Under the pieces are notes generated by a model. The model worked only from the letters and a program-made list of their open reading frames with translations, ran no database searches and was not told the DNA's origin. The position numbers and the translations under genes are program-made. From Sparassis latifolia (lineage: Eukaryota; Basidiomycota; Agaricomycetes; Polyporales; Sparassidaceae), in NCBI GenBank assembly GCA_018466975.1, contig CM031558.1, positions 2,170,001 through 2,234,000 on the forward strand: DNA of 64,000 nt. The letters run 5' to 3'. Of this stretch, positions 43,648 through 54,130 are shown piece by piece. The stretch's first letter is position 1. Every line of letters begins with the position of its first letter.

Positions 43648-46390
43648 AAATTCGAGCAGATGCGCGATGCTGGCGGCAAAGGCAAAGACAGAGCACACGT
43701 TGCACGCAAGAATGATAAAGAAGATCGCGATAGCGATATTGTATTCTTAGGCACTAGCTCGGGGAATGAAGATTTCGATTCCTTCTACGACTGGTATGCC
43801 GATTCAGCAACAACGTCGCATGTCGCGAAAAATCGCGATATATTCTTAACCTACAAACCCCTCGAGCGTCACACAATAAGCGGACTTGGCACTGTCCAAG
43901 CCTATGGACGGGGACCATACAGCTCGAAGGTAAGGTAGGTAATAGAAAAATAAAGTTCCAATTACGCAATGTGCTATATGCACCATGATCCCCATGCAAT
44001 CTACTTTCAATACCAAGACTTGACGGCGGTGGCCGAACAGTCATGGGAGATCGGCGCACAATCTTAATCGATCACCATGGAAAAACCCTCGCTGTCGCCA
44101 AAATGAAAGGTAGATTATATTTATTACATGCCCGAGCGGTTAAGCCGCAACAAGGGAGTGCATACATAGTGTCCGAGAATGACCCGCGCACCTGGGAAGA
44201 GTGGCATCGATCGTATGGACACATCAGCAAAGCCGCTACAAACTTTGCAGCACGACCATTTAGTCGAGGGCTTACAATTTCTGCCCAGCCCGGCCAATAT
44301 CGAATGCGCTGCATGCATTCAGGGAAAGGCATCAAAGAAGTCATTCCCTAAAGCGGCAAGTGGGAGAAGCCATCAGCCTGGTGAGTTTACACATACCGAT
44401 GTCTAGGGCCCAGTGCAGACCGCCGCAATAGGCGGGTGGAGATATTTTGTAACCTTCACAGATGATTACACATGACGAAGCACAGTCGTGTTTACCAAAA
44501 TGAAGGACGAAACTACAGACAAGGTAAAGAATTATATGACCTACCTTGATCAACATTTTGGGAACAAACTGCGAAAACTCCGCATAGACAATGGGCGAGA
44601 ATATATTAACACCGAATTAACGAATTGGTGTGCCGCCCATGGGATTGAGATAGAGATGACTGCGCTGTACTCTCCATCCCAAAATGGAGTTGCAGAGCAT
44701 CTCAATCGAATGCTACTTGCCCTCGTGAGATCAATGATTTACACAAAGGATCTACCACATTATCTATGGGCCGAGGCTGTATCACATGCAGCCTACATCA
44801 AAAATTGAGCACCCACCAGCGCGCTCGACCATGCCACCCCTGAAGAGAAGTGGAACCAATCAAAGCCGAATATATCTCATTTACGAGAATTCAGCAGCGT
44901 CGTTTGGGTTCTCACAGAGGACATCACACTCTCGAAGCTCGCACCAAGAGCCAATAAATATATATTTGTTGGCTATGTAGACGGGCCGAACACTATTAAA
45001 TATTACGATGTCAAAATGCATCAAATAAAAATGATGCGAAACTACCACTTCACTAACTGGGATCCATCTCCAAATAATGCGACATCACATGAGGGAGAAG
45101 GACCCGATGCCCTGCAATCGAGGACTGCAAATGTGCAGCGCGAGGGGGAGTCTTCAGATTCAGGGGGAGATGCGCTACAGTCCTCCATCAATAACCCACT
45201 AAAGCACAGACGTGAAGAAGACGAGGATAGAGACACACCCAATGAGAACGAGCCCAGGTGAAGCAAGCGCGTAACTGTCAGACCAGATTACCGGTTGCTA
45301 AATGATCTCGACGCTGATGCCGAAGATAATGCGGATGCAGACGCCGAGGATAATGATAACACATCAATCGCCAATCTCATATATGTAGCAATGAGCGAAG
45401 AAAACATGGAGGCCAATGAGCCTAAATCGCTCAATGATGCGAAAAACTCATCTGAATGGCCGAAGTGGGAAACAGCTGTTCAAGGGGAACTCGAGCAACT
45501 AGATAACATGGGCACTTGGGAGTTAGTAGACTTACCCCAAGGAAGAACTCCGGTAGGTAACAAATGGGTCCTAGTAAAGAAAACAAATAGAGAGGGAGAG
45601 ATAATTAAATTCAAAGCGCATTTGGTCGCTAAAGGCTACTCACAGATTCCGGGAATGGACTACACGGAAACATATTCCCCGGTGGTCTGTCTCAAGACAA
45701 TCTGCGCAATTCTTGGGCTAGCCGCAATTCTCGACTGGGATATCCAACAGATGGACGTCAAGGGTGCATACCTGAATGGCATCCTAAAAGAGGAAATTTA
45801 TATGCGCCAGCTGGAGGGATTTAGCGACGGAACACACCGAGTATGCCGCATGCGAAAAACCCTCTATGGACTCAAACAAGCCGGATGTGAATGGAATATA
45901 ATACTGAACTGCAAATTACTTGACGTGGGATTCAGACGACTATTCATGGACCCATGCACATACATCAGGACAAGAGATGGAAAAACAGAGATCGTCACTG
46001 TATGGGTGGACAATTTATTACTGTTCACAAATGATCGCGACCTCATGGACCGTCTGAAAAAGGAACTCCAAAGTATGTTTGAAGTTACTGATCTAGGCTA
46101 GCCCAAGAAGATCGTAGGGATAGAAATTGAGCGAAACCGAGAAAAGAAAACAATAAAGGTATCGCAAAACAAATATATTGATTCTATCCTACGAAGACAC
46201 GGACTCGAGAATGCGAACCCAGTAGGGACGCCTCTCAATCCAAACGTCACCCTCGAGAAGGACGAGGATGACGCAAATGAGGCGCCAAACTGAGACAGCA
46301 GATACACTTCGTTGATCGGATCTCTGATGTATGCCACCAGTAGCCACGTGACTGGATATTGCATATGCCATCCAAAGACTGAGCTCGTTC
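43648..46390 (+). pseudogene. Copia pol, first part: protease, integrase, reverse transcriptase
   Basis: The protease motif WYADSATTSHV is in the gag frame. A frameshift follows near 43930. The integrase keeps its zinc motif (WHRSYGH...CAACIQG), catalytic Asp (FTHTDV), Asp (RIDNGREY) and Glu (NGVAEHLNRM). RT shows YTETYSPVV and QMDVKGAYLNG, but the catalytic VDD reads VDN (WVDNLLLF). In-frame stops lie near 44404, 44473, 44806, 45259, 46099 and 46291. Family motifs suggest that several replaced Arg (DDYTR, KNR-P) or Trp (D-WGP). Not functional. Confidence 0.92.
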
Positions 46391-46392
46391 AC

Positions 46393-47961
46393 TGTTACAA
46401 AGCTTCTCTCCGAGGAACGCACAGATGACTTCCGGCTCTACCTTTACCAATCATGTGACAATGATGTCACAGTGCCTAGACTGACCACGTGATAATGACA
46501 TCACCAACCACATGACCATGATGTCATCATGGTCATCACCCTTATCTATCCAGCACGGATCTACCTGATCATCTGACGATGTGCGCCTTGTGCACAAGGC
46601 TTGGATCCTCTTCCTATCACACATGCGACAAAGGCATGTTTGCCTCACCTTTGCCTTACTCTTATGATATAGATACCGAACCTCATGGGCATGGCCCTAG
46701 ACCCTGATACATGCGCTAGATGCACGATGACCTCGCTGCTGCCTTGTCTTTGCAGCACGACCTTAACTCCATATGGACAGATTGTCTCTCATGCAGAGTC
46801 ATGACTGACTCAACATTCTCACGACTGTGGAACAGGTGTACGAACCCTGTACCCTTGTACTGATGCCGATGTTTCACCTTGACTAACACGGACATTGTAT
46901 TACTTAAGCATAGATGCTTGTAGACGTATATAAGAACCCCCTGTAGTAGACAGATTCCTTAATCAGAATCTACCCATCATAGACTCGTAAACCCTGTGTG
47001 GGGGCTCCTTGGACTCGTACCACCACTTGGTCGAGTTTTCCCATGCTCATCATTGAGCAAAGAGAGGGCGCACCATCTGGTGCTCCCAGCCAGATCGACT
47101 CTCACAATCGGAGAGCCGTAGGTGAAGCCACAGCCAGGTCGGACGAGGTATCCCTCATCGTCATCGATCCCGTTGTCGCCATTGGCACCAGAATCTGACC
47201 ATCCACTGACAATCCCCTGGTACATCCGAGTCAATCTCGATGCATCCATCCCTTCTGTGACTGAACCACGCCGCTATATTTATCGAGGCTCACCATCGGC
47301 TGGTTTCGAGCCATGCCCATCCGTTTGCGTTTGCCACGGCACCTCATCCAACCCATGGCCAGGCCCCGCCATTTTAGACGCACACGGCACATGCACGACA
47401 CCCCTACAACCTTGCCCTGTTAGCTCAGCATGCCCTAGTCTACTCTCTCCCGGGCCTTTGCTGGGAAGACTCGTAGGTGAGCTGCTGGTCCGAAAGGACA
47501 CTTTGGAGCCCGTGGATGGAGTGGAGGAGGTCAGTGAGTGTTGAGGTTTCTAGAAATTTCCTGTCATCACATCCTTCATCCCAACGTCGTCCTGTGTTGA
47601 TCCCCATGCCAAACTATCTACGCCTTACTTTTATCTACTCCACACGCCGCAGAACCCCCCCAGTTACTTTTCTGATTTTCAATACGGTTGCCCAGTCGTA
47701 CTTAGGTGGAGTGGCACATTTTAATGCCCACTTACTGTATGGACCAGTGATCACCGCATCTTAGCACAGCTGTTTGCTTGTTGCAGTATATAAATATGGA
47801 ATTCATCATCATCATCATCGTAAACCCTGTGTCCCGCCGGACCTCTCCTGGGCTTGTGTTGTGCCAGACCGGCATGACTAGATGGCAAGGAGATCCGGTT
47901 AGGTTGATGCTCGTTGGGCTGGTTGACTCTTGGGTTCCCCACTTGCGTGCCTCGCGTAACA
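46393..47961. mobile_element. Nested LTR-like insertion inside copia pol
   Basis: A 1569-bp segment interrupts the RNase H/RT connection: the reading IQRLSSF stops at 46391 and resumes as MARPNLTHW at 47962. Its ends are TGTTAC...GTAACA, flanked by TTCAC and TTCAT, a 5-bp duplication with one change. It has TATA-like boxes (TATATAAG near 46927 and another near 47787) and no coding motif. It looks like a solo LTR or a non-autonomous LTR element of a gypsy-type family, with no coding remnant left. Confidence 0.8.
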
Positions 47962-47966
47962 TTCAT

Positions 47967-48563
47967 GGCTAGGCCGAACCTGACCCACTGGACAGCCGCC
48001 AAATGCATGCTCCGCTACTTAGCAGGCACACGGGAGGCCGGAATAGTATACAGTCCGGTGGACAATGAAGGGCGCGATACAGATGTGCTCGTCGGATATA
48101 CAGATGCAGATTTCGTAAACAATGTTTGCGACTGCAAATCTATTTCAGGATACGTCTACAAAGTAGGAAGGGGCGCGATAACGTGGAGTTTGAAGAAGCA
48201 AACAATGGTCGCTTTCTTCGTCCACAGAGGCAGAATATATGGCATCTGCTCTCGGAGCAAGGGAAGGCTGGGAAGCCATATGGCTACGAAATCTATTTAA
48301 GGAAATAGGCTTCGACCAGGAACAGCCGATGATTGTCTACGGGGACAACATGGCTGCGATCTCAATCGCCCATGATCCACAGTATCACGCGTGCTCAAAA
48401 CATTTTGATATAAAGTATCATTATGTACGAGAAAAGATAAATGACGGGAAAATGGAAATAATCTACTGCCCTACAGAAGATATGGTAGCTGATATTTTTC
48501 CCAAACCCCTCGCGAAGCCAAGGCACCAAAAGCTTATGGAAATGCTTAGGATGCCCATCGGCC
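47967..48563 (+). pseudogene. Copia pol, second part: RNase H
   Basis: It continues after the nested insertion: TAAKCMLRYLAGTREAGIVY, then the RNase H residues YTDADF, STEAEYMA (after a frameshift near 48213), VYGDNMAA and DIKYHYVREKI. The frameshift and upstream damage make it non-functional. Confidence 0.88.
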
Positions 48564-48573
48564 TGAGGGGGAG
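48564..48573 (+). other. Polypurine tract of the copia element
   Basis: A purine-rich run (GAGGGGGAG) directly 5' of the 3' LTR, the expected primer site for plus-strand DNA. Confidence 0.8.
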
Positions 48574-48768
48574 TGTTGGGAATGTCCGGAGGAAGCGATC
48601 CGAGGGCACCCATGGAGCCCACCACAGCGGGAATGATTATGTAAGGGAACTTTATATAGAATGTATATAAAGAAATCTATTTCGGGAACCCAGCTGAGTA
48701 ATCGGGTCTTCCCTTCATCCGAGACATCATCGCGATATTCTCTGGGAATTTACCTATTATTCTCAACA
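48574..48768 (+). repeat. 3' LTR of the copia element
   Basis: 195 bp, same termini as the 5' LTR. It differs by single substitutions (for example ATGTCC for ATGCCC, CCCAGC for CCCGGC) and a small indel near 48610. Confidence 0.95.
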
Positions 48769-48923
48769 ATTATAGAGTGCGCAAGTTGGCCTAACTTCCT
48801 TGCAGAACTCATGGTGTTTGATGGCGAACGGTAAGTGCTCTAACCGATGCACACTGAGGAAAGACTTCGGCCGGATTATAGGTAATTGAATACGTCGCAG
48901 TGGAATTATACAAGAAACTACTA

Positions 48924-48961
48924 TGCCTCACAAGATCGTCGGCATGCCCCCCAAGTCGGCA
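48924..48961 (+). repeat. Left terminal inverted repeat
   Basis: TGCCTCACAAGATCGTCGGC followed by a C-run and AAGTCGGCA. Matches the right TIR (52172-52209) inverted, with one substitution. Confidence 0.93.
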
Positions 48962-49328
48962 CCTCACTCAATTCACCCTTTCCCCTGCCTTTACGACTTA
49001 GTTATCTCTTATATGTATGATTTTATAGTAATACATCATTCTTGAGGTCGAACAAGCTCAAACGGATCAGTATTGGAGGAGTCTCTTCTTGACCTGCAAT
49101 GTCACGTGAACTCACGCTGGCTAGTCACTGGTGGAAGTCTGCCACAAGCATCGGCAGTGGGGTTTCAAGTGGTGGCGTCCACCATGACATGGTCACGACC
49201 GTCGCATCCTGGCAGCACACTTCACGTCCTGGCAGCACACTTCACGTCCGTCAATCCACGCACACTGCACGTTGATGCCACGGGCATCACGCCTGCAGAG
49301 CACCTAAGATCCAACATATGAGTCGCGT

Positions 49329-51855
49329 ATGCAGGCTACAGTTGAAGGTGTGCATGCGGGTACTTATAGGTCTATCGCAGAGGCCGCCTGGAAGGAGAAT
49401 GTGAGTGACAATGCACTGAAAGTGCTCTGATTTTCTGAAGAATCATGCTTAGGTGACACAGCAGACACTGCAAGACAGGGTTCTCCATCGGCACACTTCA
49501 CATCAGCAGTCTCAAATACAGAATCAACTGCTTACCCCTGCACAAGAAACTGTAGTCTTGGACTGGTGTGCTCACCAGGGTTTTTCTGCAATGCCGTTTA
49601 GCAAGAATAGCCTTTGCGTGCACATCTTTGAGCTTACCGGAAAGCATCCAGGACGTCACTGGCCTGAAAACTTTCTAAAGCGGCATGCGAAGGCGCTCGT
49701 CGCAGCAAGGCCTAGTGGTTTAGATCCAAAACGGGCCAACAACTTCAATAAGTCTACGATTACCAGCTATCTTGAAATGCGAAGGTCACTGAATGACAGG
49801 TTCGGTAGCATACCTCCACAGAATATCTGGAACATGGATGAGAAAGGCATTCAGTTGGGTGGAGGTCGCAAGCATGACGGATGAAGTTCTTTTACGCACG
49901 GGGTCAGAGGGAGCGTTATCGCATCCGGAGTGATAATCTCGAGTTAGTAACCATCATTGAATGTGTCTCTGCATCAGGAGAGTCAATGCCACCGAGGATC
50001 ATTCTCGCAGAGGGTCCATATCCAGATTGTTCGCACGTTGAAGGTGTTGGCAGGTTTGTGTCGTATTTTTTCACTACGAAATCATGACCTAAAAGCTTTT
50101 TACAGTATTGCACTTTCTCCGACAGGATGGACAGATCGCAAGTTGACTCTGGACTGGTTCAAGAAAGTCTTTGTTCCACATGCCCGCGCCGCATGTGACC
50201 CAGCCTATCCTATCGTCCTGACACTGGATGGCCATGACTCTCACGAGACTACCCCGATGAAGGTTGTGGCATACCAGAACAAAATCATCCTCTTTGGTTT
50301 CCCATCCAAGATGACCAACAAAACTCAGCCCTTAGATGTTGCTGTGTTTTCATCTGTCCAGCGCCAATGGTACTTGCATTGCCAGAAACGTCTAGCAGAA
50401 GGCATCAAAATGAGTCGTTACAATGTGGTCAAAGAATATATGACTGTTCGGAAAGTAATTACGCCATCCCTAGTCAGGACGAGTTTCGCGAAGACTGGCA
50501 TATACCCATTCAATCCTAATGTCTTTTCCGAGGAGGACTATGCACCTAGCAGGGCCTCGTCATCAACAGCACATGTCCCATCTTCGTATCCTGATGGATA
50601 TACCAACATCTCCCATTGCTGCATCCTCCGACTTCGAGTCCGATGATGATTATTATCCATCATCGGACAAGGATGAGGGTGATGAGGATCAGTCACATGT
50701 CCTGCCCAAGTGCACGGAAGATGTCGAATGCGCAAAAGATGTCGAGTGCATGGAGGATGTCGAGTGCACGGAGGATGTCGAGTGCGTGGAGGATGTCGAG
50801 TGTGCAGAGGATGTCGAGTGCACGGAGGATGTCAACTGCACAGAGGATGTCGAGTGCGTGGAGAATGTCGAGTGCATGGAGAATGTCGAGTGCGTGGAGG
50901 ATGTTGAGTGCACGGAGGATGTCAGAGACAGGGACTCTTTGTCACCATTCAATTTTCTGGAGGCCACACCAATCAACTCTCTCTTCCCCGAAATGACTGC
51001 ATACCACACCCGTTCTACTTCAGAGATGAGCATTGCTCTCTCTGAGGCAGGCCGTCTAGTGTCGGTGACCCGAGATGAACATTTGCAAAAGCAAGAAGCA
51101 CTGACAGAGCTTCGCATGCTTCGTTACCAGAATTCAATGCTGATGGATGCAATTGCTGAACGAGATGCAAATCTGGAGGCAGCGAATGCACACTGTACTG
51201 TGCTACGCTGGGAGGTGCAGGATGTCAGAACCCAGCTGGTGAACGTGATGGCAAAGAAGACGCGAGGCATAACAAAGATCAAAGCTCGCTTCATCACACA
51301 TCCTGACCTCCGTGATCATTTTGAAGTTGAACAGGCCACGGAGGAAGCAAGGAACATAGAGAATGCAGCAAAGGCGCCCAGAAAGCCGCAGATGAAGCGA
51401 TGCTCAATAAACATATTATCAAAGAAACGAATTCCAGGATATTCGAGAATTCGTTTGCCAGCTATTGCAAGCGCAAATCTGACCTGATTATCCTTGCTGG
51501 CGCACTCAATCTATCTACGGACGGTACAGTGGCCGATCTTACAGGTCGAATCAAGGAGCATTTGGACAAAAACCCGCAGTTAGCCCAAGATGCACACTTT
51601 GTTGGTCTATTCAGCAGTGGTAGACGTCGCCCAAACACTGCTGGTTCCACGATGGGCACTGGCCCGACAACTGCTGTGCAATCATCAGGTTCAACACCAG
51701 GCTCATCATCCTCAATCTCGGCCGGTGCTTGGCTGCCAAACACATCTGGCTTGGGACTGGCATGGACCGACCCATTGCCGCCACCGTTCTGGTCCTCGCA
51801 GCAGCCCACTCTCCCGACACCTCCAGCTCACATATCCTATAATCCATTTATCTGA
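49329..51855 (+). pseudogene. Frameshifted pogo-like transposase with C-terminal SAP-like module
   Basis: An N-terminal psq-type helix-turn-helix (YRSIAEAAWKEN|VTQQTL) spans an intron at 49401-49452, followed by a CENP-B-like DNA-binding region (QETVVLDWCAHQGF). The DDE_1 catalytic core is NMDEKG (first Asp), TLDGHDSHE (second Asp, after an intron at 50054-50105) and NKTQPLDVAVF (third Asp). The C-terminus has a Cys-Glu-Asp-Val hexapeptide repeat, a coiled coil (LTELRMLRYQNSMLMDAI) and a SAP-like helix pair (DLIILAGALNLSTDGTVADL). Frameshifts near 49878, 50590 and 51370 break the frame, so the copy is inactive although all catalytic residues remain. Confidence 0.88.
50711..50923 (+). repeat. 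18-bp coding minisatellite (12 units, hexapeptide C-x-EDVE)
   Basis: Twelve tandem 18-bp units (consensus TGCRYGGAGGATGTCGAG) encode C-T/V/M/A-E-D-V-E in the transposase frame. Because 18 is a multiple of 3, other frames are also open through it, which produces spurious long frames on both strands. Confidence 0.95.
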
Positions 51856-52171
51856 CTTTCCTCAGGAACATAGTACCTTTGTACCTACACTTGCATGACA
51901 GGGATCTTCCAAATAGCTTTCTGCGTACTCACACATAATTCCGTTCAGGTACTCTCCCATGTATAATTCCATCCTGCTACATTCTTGTCTATAATCTTCG
52001 TGATACTTCATAATTACATTCCATGTAGCTACTAGTGAACAAGGCTACAGTATGTTTGATTTTCTCTGTCGTGCACTGTTTCCCCTCTCTGAGTCGTGCC
52101 TCAGGCTGCCGAGCGGAGTAACAAAATGGCACGCATTACTGTATGTGACATATGCGTTACTTTTGTGTTAC

Positions 52172-52209
52172 TGCCGACTTGGGGGGCATGCTGACGATCT
52201 TGTGAGGCA
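52172..52209 (-). repeat. Right terminal inverted repeat
   Basis: Inverted copy of the repeat at 48924; begins TGCCGACTTGGGGGGCATGC and ends GTGAGGCA before a TA. Confidence 0.93.
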
Positions 52210-52329
52210 TAGTATTCAGAGGAACTATGAGTAGGATTAGTCTATTTACAGTGCTTTGCACATGAAACTGCATTCCCGATTCCGTAAAAGTTGTTTGTTC
52301 CAGCCAAATATGTGACAAACCCTAACCTA

Positions 52330-52544
52330 CATCAGGAAAACCCAACTTTTACTTAAAGGTGTTCTTATGTGACTTAAATGCACTTATGGGCCTTAAATAA
52401 GGTAAAAAAGGACAAAAAGTCCATAAGTCATATTTCCTTAGAGACTTAAAAGCCAACTTTTGGCAACTTATGGGCCTTAAATAAGGCAAAAAAGGACAAA
52501 AAGTCGAAATAAGTTCCATAAGTAAAAGTTGGGTTTTCCTGATG
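52330..52544. mobile_element. 215-bp MITE with 26-bp perfect inverted repeats
   Basis: It starts CATCAGGAAAACCCAACTTT and ends with the exact inverted copy (26 bp perfect), flanked by TA on both sides. Inside, a block of about 40 bp (CTTATGGGCCTTAAATAAGG...) occurs twice, 83-84 bp apart. There is no coding capacity. The ends differ from the neighbouring pogo-like element, so it is mobilised by another Tc1/mariner-type transposase. Confidence 0.93.
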
Positions 52545-53718
52545 TATTTGAACTGCCAGCGTACTAAGTTGCCTTCTCAACCGCTCACCGCTAGCATCCC
52601 TTTGGCAATGTACTGCACAGTACTATTTGAATCTGACATTTACCTAGAGTTCCCGAGCTCGTGTATATGAGGACTATAGCTGTCGAACAACAGAGAAATT
52701 CCTACTGACCCTCTGCCCGATCTTTACAGTTGATCTCACATGACTATCATGGGCCTCGGTCTCTGCATGCAGCTATGCAATTCTGGACCTCTCTGTTTGA
52801 GGTTGGACATGACCAAACAACATACTGCACATGGACCTGGGAGCAATGTATCAAGGTGGAAGAAGTCAGGTCTTTCTGTAGTGCTTGGTTGTTATTTGTT
52901 GCACCCATAGCCCTAGTACATACCATAAAAATGTCCAATTCAAACACTAGCTCATCTCGAGCCATTCCTGGGCACAGTCTTCACAGCCGGTCTACCTCCC
53001 CGTGTGCAGTGCCATGATGGACAATGCAATCCTGGCGAAGGGAATTCAAAAAATATAATTTTGGTGTGACATGCTGTGACTATTTGGCTACAACAAACAA
53101 CTTTTACAGAATCGAGAACACAGTTTCATGTGCAAAGCACTGTAGAAACCCCCCAGGGGAAAATAAACCCACCTTCCCAGAACCGCTGAAGAGAAAAATG
53201 TGAAGATGGAAATACCATCGAAAAAAGATCAATTGACGCCAACGACGGTGCCAACCATTGACACCGAGTACCGCGCATCCTTGACAGGGCGGACCTCATC
53301 CGCATCATCATTGGAGACGATGAGCAATGACCAGCCACCGAATTTTGGTGTGTGCTATCTCTTTGGTTCTGTGTGTCAAGATGCCCACTTGATACAAAGC
53401 CTTTTCATCTCACCTTAACAACAATGGGACACCACTACTCGATGCAATAGGCGATAAGCGACACCCGACGAATGACATCGGAGACACCGACGCACGCCAG
53501 CGCGCGGCGAATGTGTGCACCCTCACTGAGTTCGACAGCGAACCTGGGAGACTGCTGGTAAACATTGACAGGTGAGCGTCTTCAATTTTTTTTCAGAGCC
53601 ATCACGAAATTTCCAAAAGCAGGGGGGGTTTCTGTGTAAACCGGGTTTCTGAATAGACTAATCCCTATAAGTATGGTACGAATAAATATTGTATGTACAC
53701 TGACATGCGGAACCCAGA
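52545..53718. other. Repetitive or empty region
   Basis: No gene recognised. Short frames lack motifs and splice continuity. Confidence 0.4.
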
Positions 53719-54130
53719 ATGGAGGAAATGCAGAGCTGGAGAACCCTGACAAGAACATCACTGGATAAACATTGTTCTTTTGTCTTCCTTCTTCTCCTTA
53801 TTGTAGCTGATTGGTTCTCGCCTTTTGACTTTCCCTTCTTACCTGAGTCTCTTGCTCAGGGTCTCGTTCTTGTTCATCCTTCAATTTATCCTGTAACTTC
53901 ATTGGCTCACGTCGGCGCTCCTGCACCTCCTGGTAATCGCAGAAGCTCTCCTGTTTCTGCAATGTTGTCGATTCCAGTTGAAGATTCTGAACTTCCTACT
54001 GATTTCTCTTTTCCTGAAGATCCAGATCCTCCTGCAACTCCATTCCTGCAGCGCTCTGTGATTGCATCTGCTGCTCCACCCTATATCGCGCTGCACATCC
54101 GATGGCTCCTGTATGTTTCCTAGTGGTGCT
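53719..54130 (-). pseudogene. Possible relic of a coiled-coil coding sequence
   Basis: Read on the minus strand, 54060 to 53800 yields Gln/Glu/Lys-rich heptad-like text (ELQEDLDLQEK, VQNLQLESTTLQKQ, KLQDKLKDEQER) broken by stops and frame changes. It resembles the coiled-coil tail of a decayed fungal transposase, but no catalytic motif was found, so identity is uncertain. Confidence 0.4.

Larger units (their letters stand above)
42426..48768 (+). mobile_element. Ty1/copia LTR retrotransposon with 5-bp target duplication
   Basis: The element is bounded by two nearly identical LTRs (191 and 195 bp) that start TGTTGGGAATG and end CTCAACA. It is flanked by the direct repeat ATTAT at 42421-42425 and 48769-48773. 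The internal order is gag, protease, integrase, reverse transcriptase, RNase H, the copia order. Gag is open, but pol carries several stops and frameshifts and a 1.57-kb insertion, so this copy is inactive. The LTRs differ by only a few substitutions and one small indel, so insertion is not ancient. Confidence 0.97.
48924..52209 (+). mobile_element. Pogo/Tigger-like DDE_1 DNA transposon with ~40-bp TIRs
   Basis: Inverted terminal repeats of about 40 bp start TGCCTCACAAGATCGTC at 48924. The reverse complement ends at 52209, with one mismatch (G/A). TA dinucleotides flank both ends (48922-48923 and 52210-52211), the usual target duplication of the Tc1/mariner-pogo superfamily. The 3.29-kb interior contains a frameshifted transposase and a short tandem duplication of about 21 bp near 49206. 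It lies 150 bp beyond the copia element and is not nested in it. Confidence 0.93.

Noticed and set aside
44130..44160. tRNA-like word GAGCGGTTAAGCC
   Set aside because: It lies in the copia integrase coding region and no cloverleaf can be formed around it.
43645..46300. RIP-type mutation of the copia element
   Set aside because: The changed cytosines do not show a consistent preceding base (TpCpG), so simple CpG decay fits better.
47802..47818. (CAT)n microsatellite
   Set aside because: Only about five units, too short to be notable on its own.
50616..51117. Long open frames in other frames and on the minus strand over the 18-bp repeat
   Set aside because: They arise because the repeat period is a multiple of three; only the CxEDVE frame connects to transposase sequence.
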